Positions 32,649 through 41,752 of a DNA stretch of 64,000 nucleotides are shown here, piece after piece; position 1 is the stretch's first letter; the number at the start of each line of letters is the position of its first letter. The stretch comes from Streptomyces xanthophaeus (GTDB lineage Bacteria; Actinomycetota; Actinomycetes; Streptomycetales; Streptomycetaceae). Location of the stretch: the NCBI RefSeq assembly GCF_000725805.1, contig NZ_JOFT01000027.1, positions 62,001-126,000 on the forward strand, given 5' to 3'. A program made the position numbers and the translations under genes. A model generated the notes under the pieces. It saw only the letters and a list, made by a program, of their open reading frames with translations. It ran no database searches and was not told the DNA's origin.

Positions 32649-34327
32649 CAGAACTCTCCGGAGGTCTTGTCGGGACGCAGCCGCTCCAGCGCCAGCAAGG
32701 ACACCGCGCACACCAGCATCAGGATCGTGCTCAGGGCCATCGCCTGCCCGTAGTTCAGCTCGCCGGCCCGTCCCAGCAGCCGGGCCACCGCCACCGGCAG
32801 CGTCGGCTGGTCCGGCCGGGCGATGAAGACGGTCGCACCGAACTCGCCGAGCGAGACCGCGAAGGCGAAGCCCGCGGCGATCAGCAGGGCCCGCCGCACC
32901 AGCGGCAGGTCCACCTCCCGCCAGGCCCTCAGCGGGGACGCGCCGAGCACGGCGGCCGCCTCCCGCAGCCGCCCGTCCACGGCGCGCAGGACAGGCAGCA
33001 TGGTCCGTACGACGAACGGCACGCCCACCAGCGCCTGCGCCAGCGGCACCAGGATCCACGAGGTCCGCAGGTCCAGGGGCGGCTCGTCCAGGGTGATCAG
33101 GAACCCGAAGCCCACCGTCACGGCGGACACCCCGAGCGGCAGCATCAGCAGCGCGTCGAAGCCGCGTACGAAGCTGCCGCCGCGCCGGGTCAGGGCCGCG
33201 GCGGCGAGCCCGCCGATGAGCAGGGCGATGGCGGTCGCGGCGAGCGCGTACCGCAAGGAGTTCCAGATGGCCTCCAGCGGCGGCACCAGGAAGGTCCCGC
33301 CCCCTGCGGCGACGTCCTGCAGCGCCCGGTAGAAGCCGAGGCCGTACCCGCCCGGGGCGTCGAAGGACCGCTCCACGAGGACGGCCAGCGGCGCCACGAT
33401 CAGCAGGAGCACCGTCAGCAGCACCCCGCCCAGCAGGGCGCGCTGGGCCCAGCCGGACGGCCGGTGCGCGGTGCGGCCCGGGTCCACCAGCCGCAGCGCC
33501 GTCTCCCGCTTGCGCACGGTCCAGGCGTGCACGGCGAGGATCCCCCCGACGGCCGCGAACTGCACCATCGTGAGCACGGCGGCGGTGGGCAGGTCCAGGA
33601 GCTGCGCCGTCTGCCGGTAGACCTCCACCTCCAGGGTGGAGTACGAGGGTCCGCCCAGGATCTGCACGACGCCGAAAGAGGTGAAGGTGAAGAGGAACAC
33701 CATCAGCGAGGCGGCAGCCACCGCCGGGCCCAGCGCGGGCAGCGTCACCCGCCGCCAGGCGGCGAAGCGGCCCGCGCCCAGCACCCGGGCGGCCTCCTCC
33801 TGGCGCGGGTCCAGCTGCGCCCAGAGCCCGCCGACGGTCCGTACGACGACGGCGTAGTTGAAGAAGACGTGCGCGAGCAGAATCGCCCAGACGGTGGTGT
33901 CCAGGCGCACGCCCCACAGTTCGTCCAGCAGTCCGCCGCGGCCGACGAGCGCGAGGAAGGCCGTACCGACGACCACGGTCGGCAGCACGAAGGGAACGGT
34001 CACCACGGCGCGCAGCAGCTGCTTGCCGCGGAACTCGAAGCGCGCGAAGACGTAGGCGCCGGGGAGTGCGACCAGCAGGGTGAGCGCCGTGGAGGCGAAG
34101 GCCTGCCAGGTGGTGAACCACAGCACGTCGGCGATGTCGGGCCGGGCCAGCACCTCGCCGATGCGGCCGAACTGCCAGCCGTCGTCGGTCTTGAGTCCGC
34201 GGCCGACGATCGCGGCGACCGGGTAGGCGAAGAACAGCCCGAAGAAGACCATGGGCAGGGCCATCAGGGCGAGGCGCACCGCTGTCGCCCGCCCGCCCCC
34301 GCGGGGGCGGGGTCCGGGGCCCGGCAC
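32648..34327 (-). CDS. Fused two-domain ABC permease, thiamine/iron type
   Basis: The 559-residue permease has two BPD_transp_1 domains in one chain (about residues 20-270 and 295-550), as in ThiP and FbpB, with two EAA loops: EEAARVLGAGRFAAWRRVTLPAL and REAAAVLGASPLRAWREVDLPLV. About twelve membrane helices are expected. The start is GTG 34327, 37 bases after the binding-protein gene. Operon context and the riboswitch point to thiamine. Confidence 0.9.
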   Translation of the reverse strand: MPGPGPRPRGGGRATAVRLALMALPMVFFGLFFAYPVAAIVGRGLKTDDGWQFGRIGEVLARPDIADVLWFTTWQAFASTALTLLVALPGAYVFARFEFRGKQLLRAVVTVPFVLPTVVVGTAFLALVGRGGLLDELWGVRLDTTVWAILLAHVFFNYAVVVRTVGGLWAQLDPRQEEAARVLGAGRFAAWRRVTLPALGPAVAAASLMVFLFTFTSFGVVQILGGPSYSTLEVEVYRQTAQLLDLPTAAVLTMVQFAAVGGILAVHAWTVRKRETALRLVDPGRTAHRPSGWAQRALLGGVLLTVLLLIVAPLAVLVERSFDAPGGYGLGFYRALQDVAAGGGTFLVPPLEAIWNSLRYALAATAIALLIGGLAAAALTRRGGSFVRGFDALLMLPLGVSAVTVGFGFLITLDEPPLDLRTSWILVPLAQALVGVPFVVRTMLPVLRAVDGRLREAAAVLGASPLRAWREVDLPLVRRALLIAAGFAFAVSLGEFGATVFIARPDQPTLPVAVARLLGRAGELNYGQAMALSTILMLVCAVSLLALERLRPDKTSGEF

Positions 34328-34364
34328 GGCGCCCCCCGCGCCGTGCCCGACTCCTTCGTGCCGC

Positions 34365-35462
34365 CTACTTCACGACGGTCGAGGTCCATGCCTTGACCCA
34401 CTGCTCACGGTTCTTGGCGATGGCGTCCGGGGTGACGGCCTCCGGCTTCTCGATCACCACACCGTGCTTCGTGAACAGCTCCGGCAGGGCAGCGTCCTTG
34501 GTCACCGGGTTCACGAACATCTGGAGCGGCATGTCCTCCTGGAACTTCTTGCTGATCAGGAAGTCCAGGAGCGCCTTGCCGCCCTCCTCGTTCTTCGCTC
34601 CCTTGAGCAGACCGGCGAACTCGGTCTGGCGGAAGCAGGTGCCGGTGGAGACGCCCGTCGGGGCATCGGCCGGCTGCGGGTCGGCGTACAGGACCTCGAC
34701 CGGCGGGCTGGAGGCGTAGGAGACGACCAGCGGGCGGTCGCCCTTGGCCTTCTTGCCGCCCGCGGAGCCGGAGAAGCGCTCGTTGTAGGCCTGCTCCCAG
34801 CCGTCGACGACCTCGACGCCGTTGGCCTTGAGCTTGCTCCAGTAGTCCTTCCAGCCCTCCTCGCCGTACTTGCCGACGGAGGCGAGCAGGAAGCCGAGGC
34901 CGGGCGAGGAGGTCGCGGCGTTCTCGGTGACCAGCAGGTTCTTGTACTCGGGCTTGATCAGGTCGTCCAGCGTCTGCGGCGGGGCGAGCTTCTTGTCCGC
35001 GAAGTACTGCTTGTCGTAGTTGACGCAGATGTCACCGGAGTCGATGGGGGTGACCCGGTGCTCCTTGTCGAGATGGAACTCCGGCTTCACCTCGCCCAGG
35101 CCCTTGGCCTCGTACGGCGTGAAGATGCCGTTGTCGAGGGCGCGCGAGAGGAGCGTGTTGTCGACGCCGAAGAAGACGTCGCCGCGCGGGGAGCCCTTGG
35201 TGAGGATCTCCTGGTTCAGGGCCGCTCCCGCGTCCCCGGACTTGAGCACCTTGACGGTGTAGCCGCTCTGCTGCTCGAACTCCTTGAGGACCGTGTCGGT
35301 CACGTTGAAGGAGTCGTGGGAGACGAGCGTGACGTTCTTGGACTTGGGGGCGTCGCTCGCGCCCGCGGACTTGTCCTCGGCGTCGCCGCCGCAGGCGGCG
35401 AGCGTGGTGACGCCCAGCGCCGCCGCGAGCGCGGCGCCCGCGATCTTCTTGGTGGTGCTCAC
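34365..35462 (-). CDS. Thiamine-binding lipoprotein of an ABC importer
   Basis: The 365-residue solute-binding protein has a Sec lipoprotein signal ending in LAAC (Cys24). It carries pieces typical of the ThiB/TbpA family: VTLVSHDSFNVTD near the mature N-terminus, GDVFFGVDNTLLSRAL, DSGDICVNYDK and YASSPPVEVLY. The GTG at 35462 has AGGAGG nine bases upstream, buried in a hairpin. It is the first gene after the TPP riboswitch, so it should be repressed when thiamine pyrophosphate is plentiful. Confidence 0.92.
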   Translation of the reverse strand: MSTTKKIAGAALAAALGVTTLAACGGDAEDKSAGASDAPKSKNVTLVSHDSFNVTDTVLKEFEQQSGYTVKVLKSGDAGAALNQEILTKGSPRGDVFFGVDNTLLSRALDNGIFTPYEAKGLGEVKPEFHLDKEHRVTPIDSGDICVNYDKQYFADKKLAPPQTLDDLIKPEYKNLLVTENAATSSPGLGFLLASVGKYGEEGWKDYWSKLKANGVEVVDGWEQAYNERFSGSAGGKKAKGDRPLVVSYASSPPVEVLYADPQPADAPTGVSTGTCFRQTEFAGLLKGAKNEEGGKALLDFLISKKFQEDMPLQMFVNPVTKDAALPELFTKHGVVIEKPEAVTPDAIAKNREQWVKAWTSTVVK

Positions 35463-35472
35463 TGGTGAATTC

Positions 35473-35491
35473 CTCCTGGGATGACCAGGAG
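35473..35491 (-). promoter_or_regulatory. Hairpin sequestering the ribosome binding site
   Basis: In the minus-strand RNA, CTCCTGG (35491-35485) pairs with CCAGGAG (35479-35473) around a five-base loop. The second strand contains most of the AGGAGG Shine-Dalgarno (35477-35472) of the thiamine-binding protein gene. It lies between the riboswitch and the start codon and could give translational control. Confidence 0.6.
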
Positions 35492-35500
35492 AAGACGCGG

Positions 35501-35540
35501 CCCTGCCCGGCGCTCTGTGAGGAGCGGACGCCGGGCAGGG
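35501..35540 (-). terminator. 12-bp hairpin downstream of the TPP riboswitch
   Basis: CCCTGCCCGGCG (35501-35512) pairs with CGCCGGGCAGGG (35529-35540), with CTC/GAG continuing the stem inward after a bulge. It lies 20 bases after the riboswitch aptamer, where a regulated terminator or anti-structure would be. No T-run follows. Confidence 0.6.
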
Positions 35541-35560
35541 CGCAACAGCTTGAGTGATGA

Positions 35561-35650
35561 CCGAACTTCCTACCCCGAATGACCGGGGCGAGGTTCAGAG
35601 GGTCTGCGGATGACGGTCCCGCACTCTCAGCGCTGTGGCGCTCCCCTGTC
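35561..35650 (-). promoter_or_regulatory. TPP riboswitch (THI element)
   Basis: Read on the minus strand, the leader holds the conserved THI-box pieces in order: AGGGGAGC, GCTGAGAGTG, a variable P3a hairpin closed by TGCGG/CCGCA, ACCCTCTGAACCT, and a CCCCGG-TCAT-TCGGGG stem leading to GTAGGAAG. This matches the thiamine pyrophosphate aptamer, with GAACCTC where GAACCTG is most common and TCAT where TAAT is most common. It precedes the thiamine-type ABC operon, whose identity it supports. Confidence 0.92.
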
Positions 35651-35715
35651 GGAATATGAAATTGGTTCGGCCACAGGGTACCCCGCGGCCGAATCTGTTC
35701 GGCCAAAAGCGGAAG

Positions 35716-36828
35716 TTAGCGCTCCGAAGCGGCCAGCTGACCGCATGCGCCGTCGATCTCCTGGCCGCGGGTGTCCCGTACGGTCACGGGCACGCCGTGC
35801 CGGGCGATCGCCTCCACGAAGGCCTTCTCGTCCTCGGGCCGCGACGCGGTCCACTTCGAGCCCGGCGTCGGGTTCAGCGGAATCAGGTTGACGTGCACGC
35901 GCTTGCCCTTGAGCAGCTTGCCGAGCAGGTCACCGCGCCAGGCCTGGTCGTTGATGTCGCGGATCAGCGCGTACTCGATGGAGATCCGGCGGCCGGACTT
36001 CTCCGCGTACTCCCACGCCGCGTCCAGCACCTCGCGGACGTTCCACCGCGTGTTCACGGGGACGAGGGTGTCGCGCAGCTCGTCATCGGGCGCGTGCAGC
36101 GAGACCGCGAGGCGGCACTTGAAGCCCTCGTCGGCGAAGCGCAGCATGGCCGGGACCAGGCCGACGGTGGACACGGTGATGCCGCGCTGCGACAGCCCCA
36201 GGCCGTCGGGCTCCGGGTCGGTGAGGCGGCGGATGGCGCCGACGACGCGCTTGTAGTTGGCCAGCGGCTCGCCCATGCCCATGAAGACGATGTTCGACAG
36301 CCGGGCCGGGCCGCCGGGCACCTCGCCGTCGCGCAGGGCGCGCATGCCGTCGACGATCTGGTGGACGATCTCGGCGGTGGACAGGTTCCGGTCCAGGCCC
36401 GCCTGGCCGGTCGCGCAGAACGGGCAGTTCATGCCGCAGCCGGCCTGCGAGGAGATGCACATGGTGACGCGGTCGGGATAGCGCATCAGCACGGACTCGA
36501 CGAGCGTGCCGTCGTGCAGCTTCCACAGGGTCTTGCGGGTGGTGTCGTCGTCGCAGCTGATGTGCCGGATGACGTTCATCAGGTCCGGCAGGAGCTCCTG
36601 CTGGAGCTTCTCGCGGGACCCGGCGGGGATGTCCGTCCACTGCGCCGGGTCGTGCGCGTAGCGGGCGAAGTAGTGCTGGGAGAGCTGCTTGGCCCGGAAC
36701 GGCTTCTCGCCGATCGCTGCGACCGCCTCGCGGCGCTCCTCCGGAGTGAGGTCGGCGAGGTGCCGGGGAGGCTTCTTGGCTCCGCGGGGGGCGACGAAGG
36801 TGAGCTCTCCCGGAACAGGGCGGGCCAT
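35716..36828 (-). CDS. rlmN: 23S rRNA/tRNA adenine C2-methyltransferase RlmN
   Basis: The 370-residue radical SAM enzyme methylates C2 of A2503 in 23S rRNA and A37 in some tRNAs. The [4Fe-4S] motif CGMNCPFC is followed by [15 protein letters not shown] and [11 protein letters not shown] are characteristic, and a second reactive Cys lies in DGACGQLAA near the C-terminus. It follows cdsA after a terminator hairpin and is probably transcribed alone. Confidence 0.95.
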   Translation of the reverse strand: MARPVPGELTFVAPRGAKKPPRHLADLTPEERREAVAAIGEKPFRAKQLSQHYFARYAHDPAQWTDIPAGSREKLQQELLPDLMNVIRHISCDDDTTRKTLWKLHDGTLVESVLMRYPDRVTMCISSQAGCGMNCPFCATGQAGLDRNLSTAEIVHQIVDGMRALRDGEVPGGPARLSNIVFMGMGEPLANYKRVVGAIRRLTDPEPDGLGLSQRGITVSTVGLVPAMLRFADEGFKCRLAVSLHAPDDELRDTLVPVNTRWNVREVLDAAWEYAEKSGRRISIEYALIRDINDQAWRGDLLGKLLKGKRVHVNLIPLNPTPGSKWTASRPEDEKAFVEAIARHGVPVTVRDTRGQEIDGACGQLAASER

Positions 36829-36853
36829 GGCAGGTACTCCTCGTAAGACGAAA

Positions 36854-36877
36854 GGCGCGCCGCAGAAGCAGCGCGCC
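36854..36877 (-). terminator. Terminator after cdsA
   Basis: GGCGCGC (36854-36860) and GCGCGCC (36871-36877) pair around a ten-base loop; in the minus direction TTTCGTCTT follows. It separates cdsA from rlmN. Confidence 0.7.
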
Positions 36878-36929
36878 CTCCAAGAGTAACCGCCCGGCGT
36901 ATCACGCCGCCTTCTCGCAGGTCAACGGG

Positions 36930-38006
36930 TCAGCCGGTACCGACGAACGCGGCCAGCAGCAGCCACACCACCGGAGCGGTCGGCAGCAGGGAGTCCAGCC
37001 GGTCCATGATGCCGCCGTGACCGGGCAGCAGGGTGCCCATGTCCTTGATGCCCAGGTCCCGCTTGATCATCGACTCGCCGAGGTCGCCCAGAGTGGCGCT
37101 GACCGCGACCGCGAGCCCCAGCAGGAGGCCCTGCCACCAGGCACCGCCCTCGATGAGGAACTCCATGCACAGCGCGCCGGCGGCCATCGCGAAGCCCACC
37201 GCGCCGAGCAGGCCCTCGCGGGTCTTCCCGGGGCTGATCCGCGGCGCGAGCTTGTGCTTGCCGAAGCGCCAGCCCACCGCGTAGGCCCCGGTGTCGCTGA
37301 CCACGGTCAGGACCAGGAAGGTGACCACGCGCTGCGGCCCGTCGTCGGCGGTGAGCAGCATCGCCACGAAGGTCGCCAGGAAGGGCACGTAGAACGCCGC
37401 GAACACGCCGGCGGTGACGTCCTTGAGGTAGTCCTCGGGCGGTTCGGTCATCCGCCAGACCAGGACCGCCAGCGCGGTCAGGGCCATGGCCACCCAGGCG
37501 CCCTCGGCCCCGCGGACGTATCCGGCGATGACCATGGCCGCGCCGCCGACCGCGAGCGGCACGAGCGGGGCCTTGATGCCCTTCTGCTCGTGGAGCCGGG
37601 AGGTGAGCTCCCACAGGCCCACGACGACCGCGACGACGACGACGCCGACGAAGACGGCCTTGACGATGAACAGCGAGGCGAAGATCACCGCGCCGAGGCC
37701 GACACCCACCCCTATGGCGGCACGCAGGTCCCGCCCGGCGCGCTTCTTCGGCGGCGGGGGCGAGGCGTCCTGCGGCTGCGGGGCATGCGGAGGCGGGGGG
37801 CTGGGCATGGGCTCCTGCGGCGGCGTCTCGGCGCGGAAGAGGGGGCCGCGGTCTGCGGCGGCCCCCCGATCGCGTGCTTCCCGGTCGTCGAAGTCACGGC
37901 CGGCGGCATCGGGCACGATGGGCATGGGCCGAGTGTGCGGGCCCACCTGCGCATCGTATGCGGGACCCGCCGGAACCGGCTCCGGCTGCCAGGAAGAGTC
38001 GTTCAT
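36930..38006 (-). CDS. cdsA: Phosphatidate cytidylyltransferase
   Basis: This 358-residue membrane enzyme makes CDP-diacylglycerol from phosphatidate and CTP. The family signature is complete at the C-terminus: SMIKRDLGIKDMG then LPGHGGIMDRLDS. A proline-rich cytoplasmic N-terminus of about 95 residues (PPQEPMPSPPPPH) precedes about eight membrane helices; this extension is longer than in most bacteria. Its ATG overlaps the frr stop as TGATG, so translation is coupled. Confidence 0.95.
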   Translation of the reverse strand: MNDSSWQPEPVPAGPAYDAQVGPHTRPMPIVPDAAGRDFDDREARDRGAAADRGPLFRAETPPQEPMPSPPPPHAPQPQDASPPPPKKRAGRDLRAAIGVGVGLGAVIFASLFIVKAVFVGVVVVAVVVGLWELTSRLHEQKGIKAPLVPLAVGGAAMVIAGYVRGAEGAWVAMALTALAVLVWRMTEPPEDYLKDVTAGVFAAFYVPFLATFVAMLLTADDGPQRVVTFLVLTVVSDTGAYAVGWRFGKHKLAPRISPGKTREGLLGAVGFAMAAGALCMEFLIEGGAWWQGLLLGLAVAVSATLGDLGESMIKRDLGIKDMGTLLPGHGGIMDRLDSLLPTAPVVWLLLAAFVGTG

Positions 38007-38563
38007 CAGACTTCGAGGAGCTCGGCTTCCTTGTGCTTGAGCAGCTCGTCCACCTGCGCGACGTACTTCGCGGTGGTGTCGTCGAGCTCCTTCTCGGCGC
38101 GGCGCACCTCGTCCTCGCCGGCTTCCTTGTCCTTGACGAGCTTGTCGAGGGCGTCCTTGGCCTTGCGGCGGACGGCGCGGATCGAGACCTTGGAGTCCTC
38201 GGCCTTGGTGCGCGCGACCTTGATGTACTCCTTGCGGCGGTCCTGCGTCAGCTCGGGGAAGGTCACCCGGATGATGCTGCCGTCGTTGCTCGGGTTGACA
38301 CCGAGGTCGGAGTCGCGGATGGCCTGCTCGATGTTGCGCAGGGCGCTCTTGTCGAACGGGGTCACGATCGCCATGCGCGGCTCGGGAACCGAGAAGGAGG
38401 CGAGCTGGTTGATGGGCGTGATGGCGCCGTAGTAGTCCGCCACGATCTTGTTGAACATCGCCGGGTGCGCACGGCCGGTGCGAATCGCGGCGAAGTCTTC
38501 CTTGGCGACGACGACGGCCTTTTCCATCTTCTCCTCGGCCTCGAGGAGGATCTCTTCGGTCAC
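38006..38563 (-). CDS. frr: Ribosome recycling factor
   Basis: The 185-residue factor splits post-termination ribosomes with EF-G. Conserved pieces are [31 protein letters not shown] and the long helical domain [33 protein letters not shown] 38563 is chosen because GGAG lies six bases upstream and the protein then has the usual length; ATG 38578 is in frame. It is coupled to cdsA and separated from pyrH by a hairpin. Confidence 0.95.
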   Translation of the reverse strand: MTEEILLEAEEKMEKAVVVAKEDFAAIRTGRAHPAMFNKIVADYYGAITPINQLASFSVPEPRMAIVTPFDKSALRNIEQAIRDSDLGVNPSNDGSIIRVTFPELTQDRRKEYIKVARTKAEDSKVSIRAVRRKAKDALDKLVKDKEAGEDEVRRAEKELDDTTAKYVAQVDELLKHKEAELLEV

Positions 38564-38608
38564 CACGTGCTCCTGCATGTCTTGAATGGATGGTTCGGGC
38601 GGACGGGA

Positions 38609-38636
38609 CGGGCCGAGCCGGGCAGGGCTCGGCCCG
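38609..38636 (-). terminator. Hairpin between pyrH and frr
   Basis: CGGGCCGAGCC (38609-38619) pairs with GGCTCGGCCCG (38626-38636) around a six-base loop. It lies 12 bases after the pyrH stop and may terminate or attenuate. Confidence 0.65.
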
Positions 38637-38648
38637 GCAGCGGACTGC

Positions 38649-39428
38649 TCAGGCCCGGGTTCCCTGATCGCTGACGAGCGTGCCGATCTTCTCACCCTTG
38701 ACGGCGCGGGCGATATTGCCCTCGGCGAGCAGCTCGAAGACCAGGATCGGCAGCTTGTTGTCGCGGCACAGGGTGATGGCGGTGGCGTCGGCGACCTTGA
38801 GGTCGCGCGAGAGGACCTCGCCGTACTCCAGCGCGTCGAACTTCACCGCGTCGGGGTTCTTCTTCGGGTCGGAGTCGTAGACCCCGTCGACCCCGTTCTT
38901 GCCCATGAGCAGGGCCTCGGCGTCGATCTCCAGGGCGCGCTGGGCGGCCGTGGTGTCGGTGGAGAAGTAGGGCATGCCCATGCCGGCGCCGAAGATGACG
39001 ACGCGGCCCTTCTCCAGGTGCCGTACGGCACGCAGTGGGATGTACGGCTCCGCGACCTGGCCCATGGTGATGGCGGTCTGCACGCGGGAGTCGATGCCCT
39101 CCTTCTCCAGGAAGTCCTGGAGGGCGAGGCAGTTCATCACGGTGCCGAGCATGCCCATGTAGTCGGACCGGGCCCGGTCCATGCCGCGCTGCTGGAGCTC
39201 GGCGCCGCGGAAGAAGTTGCCGCCGCCGATCACGACGGCGATCTCCGCGCCGTCGCGGACCACCGCGGCGATCTCGCGCGCGATGGCGTGGACGACGTCG
39301 GGATCGACGCCGAGCCCTCCGCCACCGGAGAAGGCCTCGCCCGACAGCTTCAGCATGAAGCGGCGGCCCTTCTTGTGCTGGTCGCTCTTGTCGTCGGAAG
39401 CGGTGTGGGGGTCCACGCCCTGATTCAT
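38649..39428 (-). CDS. pyrH: UMP kinase
   Basis: The 259-residue amino acid kinase-family enzyme phosphorylates UMP to UDP. It has [44 protein letters not shown]-like [16 protein letters not shown] and [16 protein letters not shown]. The ATG at 39428 has GAGGAG upstream. It follows tsf after a terminator and precedes frr, the usual order in bacteria. Confidence 0.95.
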   Translation of the reverse strand: MNQGVDPHTASDDKSDQHKKGRRFMLKLSGEAFSGGGGLGVDPDVVHAIAREIAAVVRDGAEIAVVIGGGNFFRGAELQQRGMDRARSDYMGMLGTVMNCLALQDFLEKEGIDSRVQTAITMGQVAEPYIPLRAVRHLEKGRVVIFGAGMGMPYFSTDTTAAQRALEIDAEALLMGKNGVDGVYDSDPKKNPDAVKFDALEYGEVLSRDLKVADATAITLCRDNKLPILVFELLAEGNIARAVKGEKIGTLVSDQGTRA

Positions 39429-39455
39429 GGAGATCTCCTCGTGCACATACGAAGA

Positions 39456-39502
39456 AGGCCATTGCCGGTGGGTCCTTGCGGTTCCCTCTACGGCAATGGC
39501 CT
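39456..39502 (-). terminator. Terminator after tsf
   Basis: AGGCCATTGCCG (39456-39467) pairs with CGGCAATGGCCT (39491-39502), and in the minus direction TCTTCG follows. It lies between tsf and pyrH. Confidence 0.8.
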
Positions 39503-39590
39503 CCTCGTCAGATCTGCGGTCGCCTCGCGCAAGCGCGGACGACTGCTTCAGACCCTACCGGGGTCCGGTGTCCGTCGCGTACGGACGGAC

Positions 39591-40427
39591 TCAGATGCCG
39601 ACCTTGATGCGCGAGAAGCGCACCAGGGTGACACCGGCCTCGTCCAGAACCTTCTGGACCGACTTCTTGTTGTCCAGCGCGTAGGCCTGGCCGAGCAGCG
39701 TGGCGTCCTTGAAGAAGCCGTTGACGCGACCCTCGACGATCTTCGCGATGGCAGCCTCGGGCTTGCCCTCCGCGCGGGTGACCTCTTCGGCGATGCGACG
39801 CTCGGACTCGACCTTCTCGGCCGGGACGTCCTCGGCGGACAGCCACTGCGGGGCGAACGCGGCGATGTGCTGCGCGACGCCGCGGGCGACCTCCGCGTTC
39901 TCCTTGTCGAGCTCGACCAGGACGCCGATCTGGAACGGCAGGTCGGGCATCGTGCGGTGCATGTACGAAGTCACGTAACCGCCGGTGAACTGCGCGAAGC
40001 GGTCCAGGACGATCTTCTCGCCGAGGTTGGCGTTGGCCTCGTCGACGAAAGCGGTGACGGTCTTGCCGGGCTCGATCTCGGACGCGAGGAGCGCCTCGAT
40101 GTCGGCCGGGGAGGTGGCGGCCACGTGGGCGGCCAGCTGGTTGGCGACGGCCAGGAACTTCTCGCCCTTGGCGACGAAGTCGGTCTCGCACTTCAGCTCG
40201 ACGAGGACACCGGAGGTGTTGTCGTCGGCGATGAGGGAGACGACCGCACCGTTCTCGGCAGAACGGCCCTCGCGCTTGGCGACGCCCTTCTGGCCCTTGA
40301 TGCGGAGCGCTTCCTGGGCCTTGTCGACGTCACCGTCGGCGTCCACGAGCGCGTTCTTGCAGTCCAGCATGCCGGCGCCGGTGAGCTCGCGGAGCTTCTT
40401 GACGTCAGCGGCGGTGTAGTTCGCCAT
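39591..40427 (-). CDS. tsf: Elongation factor Ts
   Basis: The 278-residue nucleotide exchange factor recycles EF-Tu. The N-terminal UBA-like domain (MANYTAADVKKLRELTGAGMLDCKNAL) and the TDFVAK core motif (CETDFVAKGEKF) are intact, followed by a dimerisation core. It lies 135 bases after rpsB on the same strand, the normal order. Confidence 0.97.
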   Translation of the reverse strand: MANYTAADVKKLRELTGAGMLDCKNALVDADGDVDKAQEALRIKGQKGVAKREGRSAENGAVVSLIADDNTSGVLVELKCETDFVAKGEKFLAVANQLAAHVAATSPADIEALLASEIEPGKTVTAFVDEANANLGEKIVLDRFAQFTGGYVTSYMHRTMPDLPFQIGVLVELDKENAEVARGVAQHIAAFAPQWLSAEDVPAEKVESERRIAEEVTRAEGKPEAAIAKIVEGRVNGFFKDATLLGQAYALDNKKSVQKVLDEAGVTLVRFSRIKVGI

Positions 40428-40528
40428 GAGTCTGTGATTCTCTCTCGAAGTCGTAGATCTACGGGTGAACGGCGGAGGTGCCGCGCTCGTGGCGCGGCTC
40501 CCCCGCCGTCATCGTCCGTACTGCGAGT

Positions 40529-40550
40529 GCCCGGCGGGTGAACGCCGGGC
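40529..40550 (-). terminator. Hairpin between rpsB and tsf
   Basis: GCCCGGCG (40529-40536) pairs with CGCCGGGC (40543-40550) around a six-base loop, 12 bases after the rpsB stop. It probably attenuates rather than fully ends rpsB-tsf transcription. Confidence 0.6.
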
Positions 40551-40562
40551 CCCCTCAGAGGG

Positions 40563-41501
40563 TCAGGCCTGCTCGGCGTCGGCGGCCGGGGCCTCGACAG
40601 CCTCGGCGGCCGGGGCCTCGGTGGCGTCGGCGGCCGGGGCCTCGGTGGCGTCGGCGGCCGGGGCCTCGACGGTCTCGGCGGCAGCCTCGGCCGGAGCGGC
40701 CTCAGCGGCGTCGTCGGCCTTCTTGTCGCCCTCGAGCAGGTCGCGCTCCCACTCGGCGAGCGGCTCGGCGGCGGCCTTCTCGCCCGGCTTCGAGTCGCCG
40801 GTCGCAGCGCCGGAGCGGGCGATGAGGCCCTCGGCGACGGCGTCGGCGATCACGCGGGTGAGCAGGGTGACGGAGCGGATCGCGTCGTCGTTGCCCGGGA
40901 TCTTGTAGTCGACCTCGTCGGGGTCGCAGTTGGTGTCGAGGATCGCGACGACCGGGATGTGGAGCTTGCGCGCCTCACCGACGGCGATGTGCTCCTTCTT
41001 GGTGTCGACGATCCAGACGGCGCTGGGGACCTTCGACATCTCGCGGATACCACCGAGGGTCTTCTCCAGCTTGGTCTTCTCGCGGGAGAGGACCAGGAGC
41101 TCCTTCTTGGTGAGACCCGAGGCGGCGACGTCCTCGAAGTCGATCGCCTCAAGCTCCTTCAGACGCTGAAGGCGCTTGTAGACGGTGGAGAAGTTGGTGA
41201 GCATGCCACCCAGCCACCGCTGGTTGACGTACGGCATACCAACGCGCGTCGCCTGCTCGGCGATGGCCTCCTGGGCCTGCTTCTTGGTACCGACGAACAT
41301 GATGGAGCCACCGTGCGCGACGGTCTCCTTCACGAACTCGTAGGCGCGGTCGATGTACGACAGCGACTGCAGCAGGTCGATGATGTAGATGCCGTTGCGC
41401 TCCGTGAAGATGAAGCGCTTCATCTTCGGGTTCCAACGGCGGGTCTGGTGACCGAAGTGGACGCCGCTTTCCAGCAGCTCCCGCATCGTGACGACGGCCA
41501 T
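40563..41501 (-). CDS. rpsB: 30S ribosomal protein S2
   Basis: The 312-residue protein has the S2 core ([77 protein letters not shown]). The start at 41501 has AAGGAG six bases upstream; ATG 41507 would abut the ribosome binding site. The C-terminus beyond about residue 255 is an acidic, Ala-rich tail with tandem EAPAADAT octapeptides, longer than in Escherichia coli. It heads the rpsB-tsf unit. Confidence 0.97.
   Translation of the reverse strand: MAVVTMRELLESGVHFGHQTRRWNPKMKRFIFTERNGIYIIDLLQSLSYIDRAYEFVKETVAHGGSIMFVGTKKQAQEAIAEQATRVGMPYVNQRWLGGMLTNFSTVYKRLQRLKELEAIDFEDVAASGLTKKELLVLSREKTKLEKTLGGIREMSKVPSAVWIVDTKKEHIAVGEARKLHIPVVAILDTNCDPDEVDYKIPGNDDAIRSVTLLTRVIADAVAEGLIARSGAATGDSKPGEKAAAEPLAEWERDLLEGDKKADDAAEAAPAEAAAETVEAPAADATEAPAADATEAPAAEAVEAPAADAEQA
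40581..40676 (-). repeat. Four tandem 24-bp repeats in the rpsB tail
   Basis: The 24-base unit beginning GGCGGCCGGGGCCTCG occurs at 40581, 40605, 40629 and 40653 with six to eight variable bases per unit. In frame it encodes repeated [12 protein letters not shown] octapeptides. Copy number could vary between strains by slippage. Confidence 0.9.
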
Positions 41502-41752
41502 GGCCATCTCCTTGTTTCTCGGTTTGGTTCCTGACGCCCCGCCGCGCCCTGCCCCCATGAAGGGGACCGAGAGACGCTGTCACCTGGCTCTTTCGGGCTG
41601 GTGCTGGGGCGTGCGAAGTCGACCCGGTGACCCGGATCGCCACAAGAAGTGTACGGGACCCGGTGGTATGCCGGGTGACGCACTTGTCCACACCCGGCGG
41701 GCCGTCCACAGGCCCGCACGCCGCGTCCCGCGCGCGGACCACGCTGTGGAGC

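Noticed and set aside
35501..35540. A simple terminator for an upstream gene
   Set aside because: The only upstream element on the minus strand is the TPP riboswitch leader, so the hairpin belongs to its expression platform.
40581..40676. CRISPR-like array from regular repeats
   Set aside because: The repeats are contiguous, in frame, and encode the S2 tail; there are no unique spacers or cas genes.
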